A stretch of 64,000 nucleotides of DNA from Agrobacterium rosae (GCF_002915175.1 NZ_NXEJ01000004.1:310001-374000); one strand, 5' to 3'. Shown: positions 1-12,690, counted from the stretch's first letter. Notes: a model not told the origin generated them from the letters alone. Made by a program: numbers and translations.

Positions 1-376
1 ACAGTTTTGGTGTCGCTTCCATCGGCGCGGTTTCGCGCCCATCGAATGTGGTAATCTTGTTTGCGGCGGCATCGTAATAGACGAGGAAGCTACCGCCACC
101 CAGGCCGGAGCTTTGAGGCTCTACAAGCCCCAGCACCGTCTGCACGGCCACCATGGCATCGATGGCATTGCCGCCATCGGCTATCACCTTCCGGCCTGCC
201 TCGGCAGCCAGCGGATTGGCGGCGGCGACCATGTAGTTTTTCGTCTCCACACGGGCAGCGTTGGTCGTGCCTGTCGCCTTTTCCGGGGCTATCGTGTCCG
301 ATGCCTGCTGGGCCTGAACAGAGCCTGCAACCACTGTTGCTGATAACAGAAGGGTGGTGAAAAACCCGACATACAT
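1..376 (-). CDS. ggt: Gamma-glutamyltransferase, N-terminal part
   Basis: The reading frame runs off the left edge, so only about 125 N-terminal residues are visible. It starts at the ATG at 376 with a signal peptide (VGFFTTLLLSATVVAGSVQA), followed by the segment MVAAANPLAAEAGRKVIADG and then GGNAIDAMVAVQTVLGLVEP and SSGLGGGSFL. These are hallmark blocks of the gamma-glutamyltranspeptidase N-terminal domain. The enzyme is periplasmic and cleaves or transfers the gamma-glutamyl group of glutathione after self-processing at a Thr that lies outside the window. An AGGTTTCGTC segment just upstream of the ATG can serve as ribosome binding site. The family is clear; the exact substrate is not. Confidence 0.85.
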   Translation of the reverse strand, partial: MYVGFFTTLLLSATVVAGSVQAQQASDTIAPEKATGTTNAARVETKNYMVAAANPLAAEAGRKVIADGGNAIDAMVAVQTVLGLVEPQSSGLGGGSFLVYYDAAANKITTFDGRETAPMEATPKL

Positions 377-444
377 GACGAAACCTCCAACGCTTGCGCA
401 GATGCCATGATGGGATCGCAAGCGCGTCGAGGTCAAGTCGTGGT

Positions 445-1692
445 TTATCGATTTGCGATATGGGTAATGCGGGTGAGGGCGGCAACCTGGCGGTCGGCGT
501 TGTTATCGCATGGGTCTTCGTCGCGGTCGTCTGCGGGCATGACGATGTTCATAGACCCTTCGCGCACGACGGTACGGTTGCGGCCTTCCTTCTTGGCTCC
601 GTACAGCGCGCGGTCGGACATGGTCAGCATCGCGTCGAGATCGGCATCAGGGGCTCGTTGGTAGAAAACACCGGCGCTGACCGTTGCGAAGAAGCTTTCG
701 TTGTCTCCAAACAGTGCGAGACGGCTGAAGCGGATGCGGATGGCTTCCGCCAGGATTGCAGCTTTCGATGGATCGTCGGTTTCGATCAGGCAGGCGAATT
801 CCTCGCCGCCCATGCGGATCAAAACGCCTTGTCCATGAACGATGTCGCCTGCCTCTGCGCAGAACCGAACCAACACCTCATCGCCGCACTGGTGGCCATA
901 CCTGTCGTTGATGTTCTTGAAGTGATCGATATCGAACAGGATGAGAGCGATGTGGCGGGATTTGCTGCCAGCCTTCGTTTTCAACATCTCGAAGGCGTCG
1001 GTCATGCCACGGCGGTTCAAGGTCCCGGTCAGATGATCCGTCATGGCGAGGTGTTGCAGACGGCGTTCGGTATCTTCCATGAACATTTTGACGCTGATCA
1101 TCAGCAGCACGATAAAGCCGAAGGACCCCGCCACAGCAACAGGTGCCGTCAGCGGCACCACCTGTCCGGTTGCCAGATTGTAGGGGATTACCAGCGACGC
1201 GGTTATCGCGCCCATGAAAGCCTGGACGATCAGTGCGCCAATCAGCACCTTGCGTGTTTTCGATATGTATTCGCTCGACATCACCAGAACGCCGGCCAGC
1301 ATGAAATAACCAACGGCGGCACAGATGTGATAGAGGATGATCCGGGCTTCCATGCTGTCACGAACCGGCGGCACGAACATGAAAGCCACCCATATGAGCG
1401 CGGGAATGGCGATCCAGCCGTCGATCTTGCGGTCTTCGAGTTTCAAAAGACCAGCAAGCCAAAAGCCGAATGCGGCCAGTGAAATCGTATTCCCGACCTG
1501 GATCGAAAGGAAGTTGGGTATCTGCCCGCGCAAAGATACGAGAATGGCGCCGATGCCGACAAGTGCGAAACCGGATGCGAAGCACAGATGATATTTCTTC
1601 GACGGATTATGCAGCCACAGCACCGCCAGAACGGCGGCGAGGGTCAATGTTTGCATGGACCAGATAAGCATGCCTGTTTTAGCGTCTAGCAC
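445..1692 (-). CDS. Membrane-anchored GGDEF diguanylate cyclase
   Basis: The N-terminal half has about six hydrophobic segments. The C-terminal GGDEF domain carries [15 protein letters not shown] and the active-site signature GGEEF, so it should make cyclic di-GMP from two GTP at the inner membrane. The RxxD inhibitory site expected five residues before GGEEF is absent (HGQG stands there), so product inhibition is probably lost. The open frame reaches an ATG at 1734, but that lacks a ribosome site. A GTG at 1692 with CAGGGAT upstream, or an ATG at 1671, is more likely. The sensory input is unknown, as there is no recognised extracellular domain. It is not obviously in an operon. Confidence 0.85.
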   Translation of the reverse strand: MLDAKTGMLIWSMQTLTLAAVLAVLWLHNPSKKYHLCFASGFALVGIGAILVSLRGQIPNFLSIQVGNTISLAAFGFWLAGLLKLEDRKIDGWIAIPALIWVAFMFVPPVRDSMEARIILYHICAAVGYFMLAGVLVMSSEYISKTRKVLIGALIVQAFMGAITASLVIPYNLATGQVVPLTAPVAVAGSFGFIVLLMISVKMFMEDTERRLQHLAMTDHLTGTLNRRGMTDAFEMLKTKAGSKSRHIALILFDIDHFKNINDRYGHQCGDEVLVRFCAEAGDIVHGQGVLIRMGGEEFACLIETDDPSKAAILAEAIRIRFSRLALFGDNESFFATVSAGVFYQRAPDADLDAMLTMSDRALYGAKKEGRNRTVVREGSMNIVMPADDRDEDPCDNNADRQVAALTRITHIANR

Positions 1693-2043
1693 TGCACTAT
1701 CCCTGTCTGTCTCGGCGTGAATGAGGAAACACATGCGCGCATCGTTCGGCGCTCAGATTTCCGCGTGAAGATGAATGTCCTGCAAAACCTGAAGCATCAT
1801 CGAGATGCAGATCGGTCGGGCGGCAGTATCTATGTTTAATCCCTAAGAAGTCGTTTCTACTTCACGCTACGAAAGGTTGAGCGTGTATATTTATATTGAA
1901 TTTAAGAATTGGTTGACCAAATTGCCGTTTCGCCGTTGATGACGGATGCGACCGTATCAATTCGTATGGCGTCATTTCGGGCGGCCTAGTATGGCGGCAT
2001 GGGAAATTTGCCGGGACGTCATTAAGGATATACGCCGTCGAGC

Positions 2044-2073
2044 CTTGAAGAACGGTGTCATCACACTCTATGT
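2044..2073 (+). promoter_or_regulatory. Candidate heat-shock (RpoH) promoter of clpP
   Basis: CTTGAA at 2044-2049 and TCTATGT at 2067-2073 are separated by 19 bases when counted from CTTG. This is close to the alphaproteobacterial sigma-32 pattern CTTG-N17/18-CYTATNT. It lies about 70 bases before the clpP start, and clpP is a typical heat-shock gene. The rest of the 449-base gap (1693-2141) holds no gene I can support. A ribosome binding site AAAGGACGG sits just before clpP. Confidence 0.4.
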
Positions 2074-2141
2074 AGTGAGTACACGAATTGAATTGATTCC
2101 GGGTGCTGATGCCTCCGGGTAAGAGTTGACAAAGGACGGAC

Positions 2142-2774
2142 ATGACAAATCCAGTTGATACCGCCATGGCTCTGGTGCCGATGGTTGTGGAGCAGACCAA
2201 TCGCGGCGAACGGTCCTATGACATTTACTCACGCCTTCTCAAGGAACGTATCATCTTCCTCACCGGTCCGGTGGAAGATCATATGGCGTCGCTGGTTTGC
2301 GCGCAGCTGCTGTTTCTGGAATCGGAAAATCCGAAGAAGGAAATCGCGCTCTACATCAACTCGCCAGGTGGCGTCGTAACCGCCGGCATGGCGATCTACG
2401 ATACGATGCAGTTCATTCGTCCGGCCGTTTCCACGCTGTGCGTTGGTCAGGCTGCGTCCATGGGCTCGCTGCTTCTCGCCGCTGGCGAAAAGGGCATGCG
2501 TTTCTGCACGCCGAATGCGCGCATCATGGTTCACCAGCCGTCCGGCGGCTTCCAGGGCCAGGCTTCCGATATCGAACGCCATGCGCGCGATATCATCAAG
2601 ATGAAGCGTCGCCTCAATGAAGTCTACGTGAAGCACACGGGCCGTACGCTTGATGAAGTTGAAAACACGCTGGACCGTGACCACTTTATGGACGCGGACG
2701 AGGCCAAGAACTGGGGCGTCATCGACAAAATCCTGACCTCGCGTCAGGAGATGGAAGGCGCAATCGCCAGCTAA
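2142..2774 (+). CDS. clpP: ATP-dependent Clp protease proteolytic subunit
   Basis: This 210-residue serine peptidase forms the double-heptamer barrel that degrades proteins unfolded by ClpX or ClpA. The catalytic triad is visible: Ser106 in [11 protein letters not shown], His131 in MVHQPSGG and Asp180 in DRDHFMD, with the same spacing as in the E. coli enzyme. The start ATG follows AAAGGACGG. It is followed 360 bases later by its partner clpX and then lon. A separate gap and no visible terminator between clpP and clpX leave open whether they are co-transcribed. Confidence 0.97.
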   Translation: MTNPVDTAMALVPMVVEQTNRGERSYDIYSRLLKERIIFLTGPVEDHMASLVCAQLLFLESENPKKEIALYINSPGGVVTAGMAIYDTMQFIRPAVSTLCVGQAASMGSLLLAAGEKGMRFCTPNARIMVHQPSGGFQGQASDIERHARDIIKMKRRLNEVYVKHTGRTLDEVENTLDRDHFMDADEAKNWGVIDKILTSRQEMEGAIAS

Positions 2775-3134
2775 GCGTTTCGTTTATGACTGTTGTTTGA
2801 ACCCGCGAAGTGAAAATCGGGGGTTTAAACCACAAAATAAAGCGCTAATAGTAGATATTAAGGCTGTGTTGAATTTTTATGACGTAGCTTTGAGTCGCCT
2901 CGAAAAATCCGTTTTGGGTTGATGACGGGGCGAATGACGAATAAAACCGGAGCGATAGTCGCTTCGGTGGCTGAAGGGGAATTCGTTGCCGCCGTTTCAG
3001 GTTCACAATCTGATGCGGTTAGTGCCCCGGGAACGAAGCCGATACGAAAGCTTATGGAAAGCGGGCGTGTTGGCAGACGGTAAGTTGACCGCGATCCGCC
3101 TGGCGGACCAGCGGCGTGCTGGAAGGAAAGTGAT
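2775..3134 (+). other. clpP-clpX intergenic region, no gene seen
   Basis: This 360-base stretch is AT-rich around 2825-2880 and more GC-rich afterwards. Short open frames on either strand have no recognisable product and no ribosome sites. It probably holds a clpX promoter, but I could not place one with confidence. No T-tract hairpin is present behind clpP. The clpX ribosome site GGAAGGAAAG lies at the right end. Confidence 0.6.
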
Positions 3135-4412
3135 ATGAGCAAAGTCAGCGGCAGCAACGGCGGCGACTCTAAGAATACACTCTATTGTTCATTCTGCGGC
3201 AAGAGCCAGCACGAAGTCCGGAAACTCATTGCCGGGCCGACAGTGTTCATTTGCGATGAATGCGTCGAATTGTGCATGGACATCATCCGCGAGGAGAACA
3301 AGACCTCGATGGTGAAATCGCGCGAGGGTGTTCCCACCCCGCAGGACATCATCAAGATTCTCGACGAATATGTCATCGGCCAGAAGCAGGCGAAGAAAAT
3401 CCTGTCCGTGGCTGTTCACAACCATTACAAGCGCCTTGCGAATTCTTCCAAGAACGGCGACATCGAATTGGCGAAGTCGAACATCATGCTGGTTGGACCG
3501 ACCGGCTGCGGCAAGACCTATCTTGCCCAGACCTTGGCCCGTATCATCGACGTTCCCTTCACCATGGCTGACGCGACGACGCTGACGGAAGCCGGTTACG
3601 TGGGTGAAGATGTTGAAAACATCATCCTCAAGCTTCTCCAGTCTGCCGATTACAACGTTGAACGCGCTCAGCGCGGCATCGTCTATATCGATGAAGTGGA
3701 CAAGATTTCCCGCAAGTCCGACAACCCGTCCATCACGCGTGACGTGTCGGGCGAGGGCGTTCAGCAGGCGCTTCTGAAGATCATGGAAGGCACGGTTGCA
3801 TCCGTTCCTCCACAGGGTGGCCGCAAGCATCCGCAGCAGGAATTCCTGCAGGTGGATACGACCAACATCCTGTTCATCTGCGGCGGTGCGTTTGCCGGTC
3901 TCGACAAGATCATTTCTGCGCGTGGCGAAAAGACCTCCATTGGTTTTGGCGCAACGGTAAAGGCGGAAGACGATCGTCGTGTGGGCGAAGTGCTGCGCGA
4001 ACTGGAGCCGGAAGATCTGGTCAAGTTCGGCCTCATACCTGAATTCATCGGCCGTCTGCCCGTTCTGGCGACGCTCGAAGACCTGGATGAAGATGCGCTG
4101 ATCCAGATTCTGTCGGAGCCGAAGAACGCTCTGATCAAGCAGTACCAGCGCCTGTTCGAGATGGAAGATGTCGAACTGACATTCCAGGGCGATGCTCTTC
4201 GCGAAATCGCGCGTCGTGCGATTACCCGCAAGACCGGTGCTCGTGGACTGCGTTCGATCATGGAGAAAATCCTGCTCGACACGATGTTCGAACTGCCAAC
4301 ACTGGATGGCGTTCGCGAAGTGGTCATCTCCGACGAAGTCGTCAGTGGTGCCGCACGTCCGCTCTACATCTATGCGGATCGTCAGGAAGAAAAAGCCAAC
4401 GTTTCGGCATAA
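3135..4412 (+). CDS. clpX: ATP-dependent Clp protease ATP-binding subunit ClpX
   Basis: This 425-residue AAA+ unfoldase feeds substrates to ClpP. The N-terminal zinc-binding domain has Cys18, Cys21, Cys40 and Cys43. The ATPase core has Walker A GPTGCGKT, Walker [11 protein letters not shown], the pore loop GYVG and the RKH-type loop in GGRKHP. The start ATG follows GGAAGGAAAG. In alphaproteobacteria ClpXP degrades cell-cycle regulators, which fits the divK-pleD genes elsewhere in this window. A strong terminator follows. Confidence 0.98.
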   Translation: MSKVSGSNGGDSKNTLYCSFCGKSQHEVRKLIAGPTVFICDECVELCMDIIREENKTSMVKSREGVPTPQDIIKILDEYVIGQKQAKKILSVAVHNHYKRLANSSKNGDIELAKSNIMLVGPTGCGKTYLAQTLARIIDVPFTMADATTLTEAGYVGEDVENIILKLLQSADYNVERAQRGIVYIDEVDKISRKSDNPSITRDVSGEGVQQALLKIMEGTVASVPPQGGRKHPQQEFLQVDTTNILFICGGAFAGLDKIISARGEKTSIGFGATVKAEDDRRVGEVLRELEPEDLVKFGLIPEFIGRLPVLATLEDLDEDALIQILSEPKNALIKQYQRLFEMEDVELTFQGDALREIARRAITRKTGARGLRSIMEKILLDTMFELPTLDGVREVVISDEVVSGAARPLYIYADRQEEKANVSA

Positions 4413-4437
4413 GCTTCAAACGCACGTCGTTGAAATG

Positions 4438-4466
4438 GAAAGGCCCACCGCAAGTGGGCCTTTTTT
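4438..4466 (+). terminator. Rho-independent terminator after clpX
   Basis: AGGCCCAC (4441-4448) pairs with GTGGGCCT (4454-4461) around a five-base loop CGCAA, followed by TTTTTT. Confidence 0.93.
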
Positions 4467-4827
4467 GCGTTTTATGCACGGGAAAGGTTGCATTATGGCG
4501 TCGTGATCCGATTTTGCGTTTGGAGCGGATTGCGCTTTCCTGATAAAGTTTTAGAAGTGATTTGCAGCGCGATATGACGTTTTTTTGAATGTCGGCTGCT
4601 TTTTCCGATTCGGTGTGGCGGGCGGAAAACGGAAAATATAAAGCGTATTGTTGCGTGTAGCGTATTTGAAGTTTTATCCCGTCCAGGACGGAAGGGTATC
4701 TGCTGTTGTGACTTGAAAATGACGGTGGCGAACTCCACTTTCAGTCACGACAAAGAATATGCCGGAAACTCCCACAAGATAGTCCGGCAAGTGTCTCTCC
4801 CAAGAGAGGCCATTGAAAGGAAATGAT
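4467..4827 (+). promoter_or_regulatory. lon leader and promoter region
   Basis: No gene is seen in these 361 bases. CTTGAAA at 4712-4718 resembles a heat-shock -35 element, but the expected -10 (TCCACTT region) is poor. Immediately before the ribosome site, CTCTC (4795-4799) can pair with GAGAG (4804-4808). GCCGGA and TCCGGC near 4760-4785 form a second small inverted repeat. A leader hairpin that controls access to the ribosome site is possible but unproven. Confidence 0.35.
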
Positions 4828-7245
4828 ATGACGAACATTACGTCTGCTGCATCTGGCGGTACATATCCCGTACTCCCTCTGCGCGACATTGTCGTTTTCC
4901 CGCACATGATCGTTCCGCTATTCGTCGGGCGGGAAAAGTCTATTCGTGCGCTGGAAGAAGTCATGGGCTCGGACAGGCAGATCATGCTGGTCACCCAGAT
5001 CAACGCCAGCGATGATGATCCTGACACATCTGCCATTCACAAGGTCGGCACCGTCGCCAACGTGTTGCAGCTTCTGAAGCTGCCTGATGGAACGGTCAAG
5101 GTTCTGGTCGAAGGCAAAGGCCGCGCCAAGATCGAAGAATACACCGACCGCGAAGACTTCTACGAAGCGACAGCGGTATTGCTGGACGAGCCGGAGGAAG
5201 ATCCTGTCGAGAACGAGGCGCTGTCTCGCTCTGTAGTTTCCGAGTTCGAAAGCTACGTGAAGCTCAACAAGAAGATTTCGCCGGAAGTCGTTGGTGCTGC
5301 CGGACAAATCGATGATTACTCAAAGCTGGCCGATACGGTTGCCTCTCATCTGTCCATCAAGATCACCGAAAAGCAGGAAATGCTGGAAACGGTGAGCGTG
5401 AAGCAGCGCCTCGAAAAGGCACTCGGCTTCATGGAAGGCGAGATTTCCGTTCTGCAGGTCGAAAAGCGTATCCGCTCGCGCGTCAAGCGCCAGATGGAGA
5501 AGACGCAGCGCGAGTACTACCTGAACGAACAGATGAAGGCGATCCAGAAGGAACTCGGCGACGGCGAAGATGGCCGTGACGAGATGGCCGAGCTGGAAGA
5601 GCGCATTGCCAAGACCAAGCTCTCCAAGGAGGCCAAGGAAAAGGCCGATGCGGAGATGAAGAAGCTGCGCCAGATGAGCCCGATGTCTGCGGAAGCAACC
5701 GTCGTGCGCAACTATCTGGATTGGCTGGTTGGTCTGCCATGGGGCAAGAAGTCCAAGATCAAGACGGACCTGAACGCTGCCGAAGCGGTTCTCGAGCTGG
5801 ATCATTTCGGCCTCGATAAAGTCAAGGAACGCATTGTCGAATATCTGGCCGTGCAGGCCCGTGCTTCAAAAATCCGCGGTCCGATCCTGTGCCTCGTTGG
5901 CCCTCCAGGCGTTGGTAAGACCTCGCTTGCGAAGTCCATCGCCAAGGCAACAGGTCGCGAATATGTGCGTATGGCGCTGGGTGGCGTTCGCGATGAAGCG
6001 GAAATCCGCGGCCATCGTCGGACCTATATCGGTTCCATGCCTGGCAAGATCGTCCAGTCGATGAAGAAGGCAAAGAAGGCCAATCCGCTCTTCCTGCTCG
6101 ATGAAATCGACAAGATGGGCCAGGACTTCCGTGGCGATCCGTCGTCTGCTTTGCTGGAGGTGTTGGATCCGGAACAGAACTCCACATTCATGGACCACTA
6201 TCTCGAAGTGGAATATGACCTGTCGGACGTGATGTTCGTGACCACCGCCAACACGCTGAACATTCCAGGCCCATTGATGGACCGTATGGAAGTCATTCGA
6301 ATTGCCGGTTACACGGAAGACGAAAAGCGCGAAATCGCCAAGCGTCACTTGCTGCCCAAGGCAATCAAGGAACATGCATTGCGTCCGGAAGAGTTTTCCG
6401 TGAGCGACGATGCCCTGATGGCCATCAGCCAGCAATATACCCGCGAAGCCGGTGTTCGCAGCTTTGAGCGTGAGTTGATGAAACTCGCCCGCAAGGCAGT
6501 GACCGAGATCATCAAGGGCAAGTCGACGTCTGTTGCCGTTACGGCTGCAAACATCAACGATTACCTTGGTGTTCCAAGATACCGTCACGGTGAAGCCGAA
6601 GGCGAAGATCAGGTTGGTGTCGTTACCGGTCTGGCGTGGACGGAAGTTGGCGGCGAATTGCTGACGATCGAAGGCGTCATGATGCCGGGCAAGGGTCGCA
6701 TGACCGTGACCGGTAACCTGAAGGAAGTGATGAAGGAATCCATTTCGGCCGCGGCATCCTATGTTCGCTCGCGCGCGGTGGATTTCGGGATCGAACCGCC
6801 TCGTTTCGACAAGTCGGACATTCACGTTCACGTTCCCGAAGGTGCGACACCGAAGGATGGCCCGTCTGCCGGCGTCGGTATGGCAACGGCGATCGTCTCG
6901 ATCATGACCGGCATTCCTGTTCGCAAGGATGTCGCAATGACCGGCGAGATCACGCTGCGCGGCCGTGTGCTGCCCATCGGCGGCCTGAAGGAAAAGCTGC
7001 TTGCAGCGCTACGCGGCAACATCAAGACGGTGCTGATCCCGGAAGAAAATGCCAAGGACCTGGCCGAGATTCCTGACAACGTGAAGAACGAGATGGAAAT
7101 CATCCCGGTCGCGCGTATGGGTGAAGTTCTGCGTCATGCGCTGGTGCGTATGCCAGAGCCGATCGAGTGGGATGGCAGCATCGAGACGCCGGTTATTGCA
7201 ACTGTTGAAGGCGTCGATGATGCCGGTCAGACAATCGCGCATTGA
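4828..7245 (+). CDS. lon: ATP-dependent protease La
   Basis: This 805-residue single-chain AAA+ protease degrades misfolded and regulatory proteins. The order is LON substrate-binding domain (residues about 10-205), ATPase with Walker A GPPGVGKT and Walker [11 protein letters not shown], and the peptidase domain with Ser680 in KDGPSAG and Lys723 in GGLKEK forming the catalytic dyad. I chose the ATG at 4828, preceded by GAAAGGAAA, over an in-frame TTG at 4813. Length and residue positions match the E. coli enzyme closely. Confidence 0.98.
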   Translation: MTNITSAASGGTYPVLPLRDIVVFPHMIVPLFVGREKSIRALEEVMGSDRQIMLVTQINASDDDPDTSAIHKVGTVANVLQLLKLPDGTVKVLVEGKGRAKIEEYTDREDFYEATAVLLDEPEEDPVENEALSRSVVSEFESYVKLNKKISPEVVGAAGQIDDYSKLADTVASHLSIKITEKQEMLETVSVKQRLEKALGFMEGEISVLQVEKRIRSRVKRQMEKTQREYYLNEQMKAIQKELGDGEDGRDEMAELEERIAKTKLSKEAKEKADAEMKKLRQMSPMSAEATVVRNYLDWLVGLPWGKKSKIKTDLNAAEAVLELDHFGLDKVKERIVEYLAVQARASKIRGPILCLVGPPGVGKTSLAKSIAKATGREYVRMALGGVRDEAEIRGHRRTYIGSMPGKIVQSMKKAKKANPLFLLDEIDKMGQDFRGDPSSALLEVLDPEQNSTFMDHYLEVEYDLSDVMFVTTANTLNIPGPLMDRMEVIRIAGYTEDEKREIAKRHLLPKAIKEHALRPEEFSVSDDALMAISQQYTREAGVRSFERELMKLARKAVTEIIKGKSTSVAVTAANINDYLGVPRYRHGEAEGEDQVGVVTGLAWTEVGGELLTIEGVMMPGKGRMTVTGNLKEVMKESISAAASYVRSRAVDFGIEPPRFDKSDIHVHVPEGATPKDGPSAGVGMATAIVSIMTGIPVRKDVAMTGEITLRGRVLPIGGLKEKLLAALRGNIKTVLIPEENAKDLAEIPDNVKNEMEIIPVARMGEVLRHALVRMPEPIEWDGSIETPVIATVEGVDDAGQTIAH

Positions 7246-7290
7246 GTTGCGACCGCAGATCATGATGCTAAATTAGCACAAAATCGTCAA

Positions 7291-7318
7291 AAGGCTGGCA
7301 GAAATGCCAGCCTTTTTT
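7291..7318 (+). terminator. Rho-independent terminator after lon
   Basis: AAGGCTGGCA (7291-7300) and TGCCAGCCTT (7305-7314) form a 10-bp stem with a GAAA tetraloop and a run of six T. Confidence 0.95.
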
Positions 7319-7446
7319 GTGAAAAGAACTCTGGACCCCTTGTTTTTCAGGCCATTCCGGCGCTTTTGGGTGGCGGTGCGCGAATAGATAAGTATTCTGC
7401 GCCGATCCAATTTGAGTCGTTTCAAACCATTGAAAGGGGTGGAAAC

Positions 7447-7722
7447 ATGAACAAGAATGAGCTCGTTTCTGCAGTTGCCGAAAAGGCTGGTCTTACGAAG
7501 GCTGATGCCGCATCTGCGGTCGACGCAGTTTTCGAAACTGTACAGAACGAACTGAAGAGCGGTGGCGATATTCGTCTCGCTGGCTTCGGCAGCTTTACTG
7601 TCAGCCGTCGCGAAGCTTCGAAGGGTCGTAACCCATCCACGGGTGCAGAAGTCGATATTCCGGCTCGCAACGTACCAAAGTTCTCCGCAGGCAAGGGCCT
7701 GAAGGAAGCTGTTAACTCCTAA
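7447..7722 (+). CDS. hupB: DNA-binding protein HU
   Basis: This 91-residue histone-like protein bends and compacts DNA as a dimer. It starts MNKNELVSAVAEKAGLTKAD and contains the HU signature around GFGSFTVSRREASKGRNP, followed by the arm motif GAEVDIPARNVPKFSAGKGL. The start ATG at 7447 follows GAAAGGGGTGG; an upstream in-frame start at 7366 would add a non-homologous extension and is rejected. It lies directly after lon, the usual order in proteobacteria, but is separated by a terminator, so it has its own promoter. Confidence 0.97.
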   Translation: MNKNELVSAVAEKAGLTKADAASAVDAVFETVQNELKSGGDIRLAGFGSFTVSRREASKGRNPSTGAEVDIPARNVPKFSAGKGLKEAVNS

Positions 7723-7827
7723 GTTTCAAGAGGCTGTTTGCCCGCGGCGGGCGAACGGTTTCGAGGTCTACGAGGAAAATTTGGCTGTTTGCGCAGTTTT
7801 GCGAAAGAACGCCGAAGAAATGCGAAG

Positions 7828-7852
7828 AGCCCGGCTTCAAGCCGGGCTTTTT
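7828..7852 (+). terminator. Rho-independent terminator after hupB
   Basis: AGCCCGGC (7828-7835) pairs with GCCGGGCT (7841-7848), loop TTCAA, followed by TTTTT. Confidence 0.93.
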
Positions 7853-7944
7853 GTTTATCATCACCTTCTGATTGTCATTGGCCTGTCACGTCCATGTCGC
7901 AAAAGCCCACTCATGCATTTTTCCAGTGCACTGAAGGGGACACC

Positions 7945-10140
7945 ATGACATTTCGTTTTTCGAGTGCTGCGCTGACCGCAGCGCTTTTCGCTTCCGCCGC
8001 ATTTCCCGTCGCCGCCGAGCAGGTCTTCAACCGCATCTCCTCGTTTCCGGTCGCTTTGAACCTTCCTACCGACAAGGATGAGAAGACGACGACGTCTGCG
8101 GAAATCGTTACGGCCAGCGAAGACGGCAATACGCTGATCTATTCCGACAGCCCGCTTGGCGGCATCGGTTTCGTTGACATCAAGGACGCAAAGGCTCCAA
8201 AGGCCCTTGGCGCGCTGATGATGGATGGCGAGCCGACCTCGGTTACGGTATCAGGTGCAAAAGTTCTGGCGGGCGTCAACACGTCTGAGAGCTTCGTGAA
8301 GCCGTCTGGTAAACTGGTCACGGTGGATATCGCGACCAAGAAGATCGAAGCAAGCTGCGAGCTCGGTGGCCAGCCAGACTCGGTTGCCGTTTCCCCGGAT
8401 GAGAGCTTCGTTGCCATTGCCATCGAAAACGAGCGCGATGAAGAGGTCAATGACGGCGCACTCCCACAGATGCCCGCAGGCTTCCTCGTCACCATCGGAC
8501 TGAAGGATGGCGCGCCGGATTGCTCGACGCTGAAGAAGATCGACGTTACCGGTCTTGCCGAAATCTCCCCTGAGGATCCAGAGCCGGAATTCGTTTCCAT
8601 CAATGCCAATGGTGAGATTGCCCTGACGCTTCAGGAAAACAACCATATCGTGATCGTTGATGGCAAAAGCGGCAAGGTCACGAGCCATTTTTCCGCCGGT
8701 ACTGTCGATTTGACAGGCATCGACACCAAAACCGATGGTCAGCTGAAGTTCACCGACAAGCAGGACGCGCGCAAGCGCGAGCCCGACGCCGTGAAGTGGC
8801 TGGACAATGACCGCATCGTCATCGCCAACGAGGGCGACTGGCAGGGCGGTTCGCGCGGCTTCACGATTTTCGACAAGACTGGGAAGCTGCTTTACGAAGC
8901 TGGCTCGTCCTTCGAGCATGCGGTTGCGGCCATCGGCCACTACCCGGAAAAGCGGTCCAAGGCGAAAGGCATCGAGCCTGAAGGCCTGGAAGCCGCAACA
9001 TTCGGCAACGACAAGTATTTCTTCGTCCTGGCTGAGCGTGCGTCCGTCGTCGGCGTTTACAAGGACACGGGCGGCGAGCCGCAGCTGACACAGATCCTTC
9101 CATCAGGTATCTCGCCTGAGGGTGCTGTCGCCATTCCATCGCGCAACCTGCTGGTCACAGCCAACGAAGCCGATCTGGTGGAAGATGGTGCAGCACGTTC
9201 GCACGTCATGATTTATGAGCGTTCGGAAGGGCAGGCGGCTTATCCGCAACTCACCTCGGCCACAGTCGATGGTGCACCCATTGGTTGGGGCGCTCTTTCC
9301 GGCCTCGTTGGCGATGCGGAAAAGGATGGCATTCTCTATGCCATCTCCGACTCCGTCTACGGCAACCAGCCGTCGATCTACACGATCGACGCCACAAAGA
9401 AGCCTGCCGTCATTACCAGCGTCCTGCGCGTCAAGCGCGACGGCCAGCCAGCGCAGAAGCTGGATATGGAAGGCATCACGCTTGATGGTAAAGGCGGCTT
9501 CTGGGTCGCGTCCGAAGGCAACAGCGACAAGCTCGTTCCACATGCGCTTTACAACGTCACCGCCAAGGGTGAAATCAAGACCGAAATCGCTCTTCCGAAA
9601 GACCTGCTGGAAGGCGAAACCCGCTTCGGCTTCGAAGGCATCACCCTGATCGGCAAGGGTGATGAGGCCACGCTGTGGATGGCCGTTCAGCGCGAATGGG
9701 GCAAGAACGAAAAGGGCATGGTCAAACTCGTGTCCTACAATCTGAAGTCCAAGGAATGGGGCGCTGTGCACTATCCGCTGGACAAGACCAAGGATGGCTG
9801 GGTCGGTCTGTCTGAAATCACCGCCCACGGCGACAATGTTTACATCGTCGAGCGAGACAACCTGATCGGCGACAAGGCAAAGATCAAGAAGCTCTACAGC
9901 GTCGCGATTGCCGACCTGAAGCCCGGCAAAATCGGTGGCGAGCTGCCATTGGTCAAAAAGACCGAAGTCCACGACTTCTTGCCCGACCTCAAGGCACAGA
10001 ACGGCTACGTCGTAGACAAGCTGGAAGGTTTCGCCTTCGACAAGTCCGGTAAGGCATTTGCCGTGACCGACAATGACGGCGTGGATGATTCCTCTGGTGA
10101 GACGCTGTTCTTCCCGGTCGATCTGAAGGGTACGAACTAA
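7945..10140 (+). CDS. Secreted phytase-like esterase (beta-propeller)
   Basis: This 731-residue protein begins with a signal peptide ending at FPVAAEQ, so it is exported. The N-terminal half has repeated beta-propeller-like strands. The C-terminal half has the features of the 'esterase-like activity of phytase' family: DMEGITLDGKGGFWVASEGN, RFGFEGITLIG, KLEGFAFDKSGKAFAVTDND and a final GETLFFPVDL. It probably hydrolyses phosphate esters in the periplasm, but the substrate is unknown and no classical alkaline phosphatase motif is present. I start it at the ATG at 7945 after GAAGGGGA; the frame is open further upstream through the hupB terminator, which cannot be coding. It stands alone between hupB and a repeat element. 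Confidence 0.8.
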   Translation: MTFRFSSAALTAALFASAAFPVAAEQVFNRISSFPVALNLPTDKDEKTTTSAEIVTASEDGNTLIYSDSPLGGIGFVDIKDAKAPKALGALMMDGEPTSVTVSGAKVLAGVNTSESFVKPSGKLVTVDIATKKIEASCELGGQPDSVAVSPDESFVAIAIENERDEEVNDGALPQMPAGFLVTIGLKDGAPDCSTLKKIDVTGLAEISPEDPEPEFVSINANGEIALTLQENNHIVIVDGKSGKVTSHFSAGTVDLTGIDTKTDGQLKFTDKQDARKREPDAVKWLDNDRIVIANEGDWQGGSRGFTIFDKTGKLLYEAGSSFEHAVAAIGHYPEKRSKAKGIEPEGLEAATFGNDKYFFVLAERASVVGVYKDTGGEPQLTQILPSGISPEGAVAIPSRNLLVTANEADLVEDGAARSHVMIYERSEGQAAYPQLTSATVDGAPIGWGALSGLVGDAEKDGILYAISDSVYGNQPSIYTIDATKKPAVITSVLRVKRDGQPAQKLDMEGITLDGKGGFWVASEGNSDKLVPHALYNVTAKGEIKTEIALPKDLLEGETRFGFEGITLIGKGDEATLWMAVQREWGKNEKGMVKLVSYNLKSKEWGAVHYPLDKTKDGWVGLSEITAHGDNVYIVERDNLIGDKAKIKKLYSVAIADLKPGKIGGELPLVKKTEVHDFLPDLKAQNGYVVDKLEGFAFDKSGKAFAVTDNDGVDDSSGETLFFPVDLKGTN

Positions 10141-10165
10141 GCTTAATAAGCTGCAAGGCTTATTT

Positions 10166-10282
10166 CTCCGTCATTCCGGCCTTGAGCCGGAATCCAGTTC
10201 GCTGCGTCTGCGGCGAGAAGGAGTCTTTTTGCGATCAGGACTTGATCGCACTGGACCCCGGATCAGGTCCGGGGTGACGGAG
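10166..10282. repeat. RIME-type palindromic intergenic repeat
   Basis: A 117-base element is bounded by CTCCGTCA (10166-10173) and its inverted copy TGACGGAG (10275-10282). Inside are three hairpins: ATTCCGGC/GCCGGAAT at 10173-10193, GCGATCA/TGATCGC at 10231-10249 and ACCCCGGA/TCCGGGGT at 10255-10275. CCAG (10194-10197) can pair with CTGG (10251-10254). This layout and size recall the rhizobial mosaic intergenic elements (RIME). Only one copy was noticed in the window. Confidence 0.7.
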
Positions 10283-10301
10283 TAGGAAGCACCCAACAAA
10301 C

Positions 10302-10337
10302 AAAAAGCCGGGCGTCATCCCTGACGCCCGGCTTTTT
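10302..10337. terminator. Bidirectional terminator
   Basis: A 16-bp perfect stem (10302-10317 with 10322-10337) has A5 on one side, T5 on the other and loop TCCC. It can end gci on the minus strand and the phytase-like gene on the plus strand. Confidence 0.93.
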
Positions 10338-10358
10338 CGTTATTCTCTCAATGAGAAA

Positions 10359-12532
<2,174 letters not shown>

Positions 12533-12690
12533 CTAATGTCAAAAGTCAAACCCTCAGCCCCGTGCTTGCTATGAACAAAGACCCTTGAAAAACTCAGCCA
12601 TGATGACGTAGAGATACGATAACAGATGAATTTATGTATGACTACGAGTGAGCGCCGTTTCAGCGTTTGGCGTGGCGATGTGGAGGAAAC

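Noticed and set aside
394..1482. 362-residue plus-strand open frame
   Set aside because: Shadow of the GGDEF gene; the minus-strand frame has clear domain motifs.
2858..3157. 99-residue minus-strand frame before clpX
   Set aside because: No ribosome site, no recognisable features, overlaps the clpX start.
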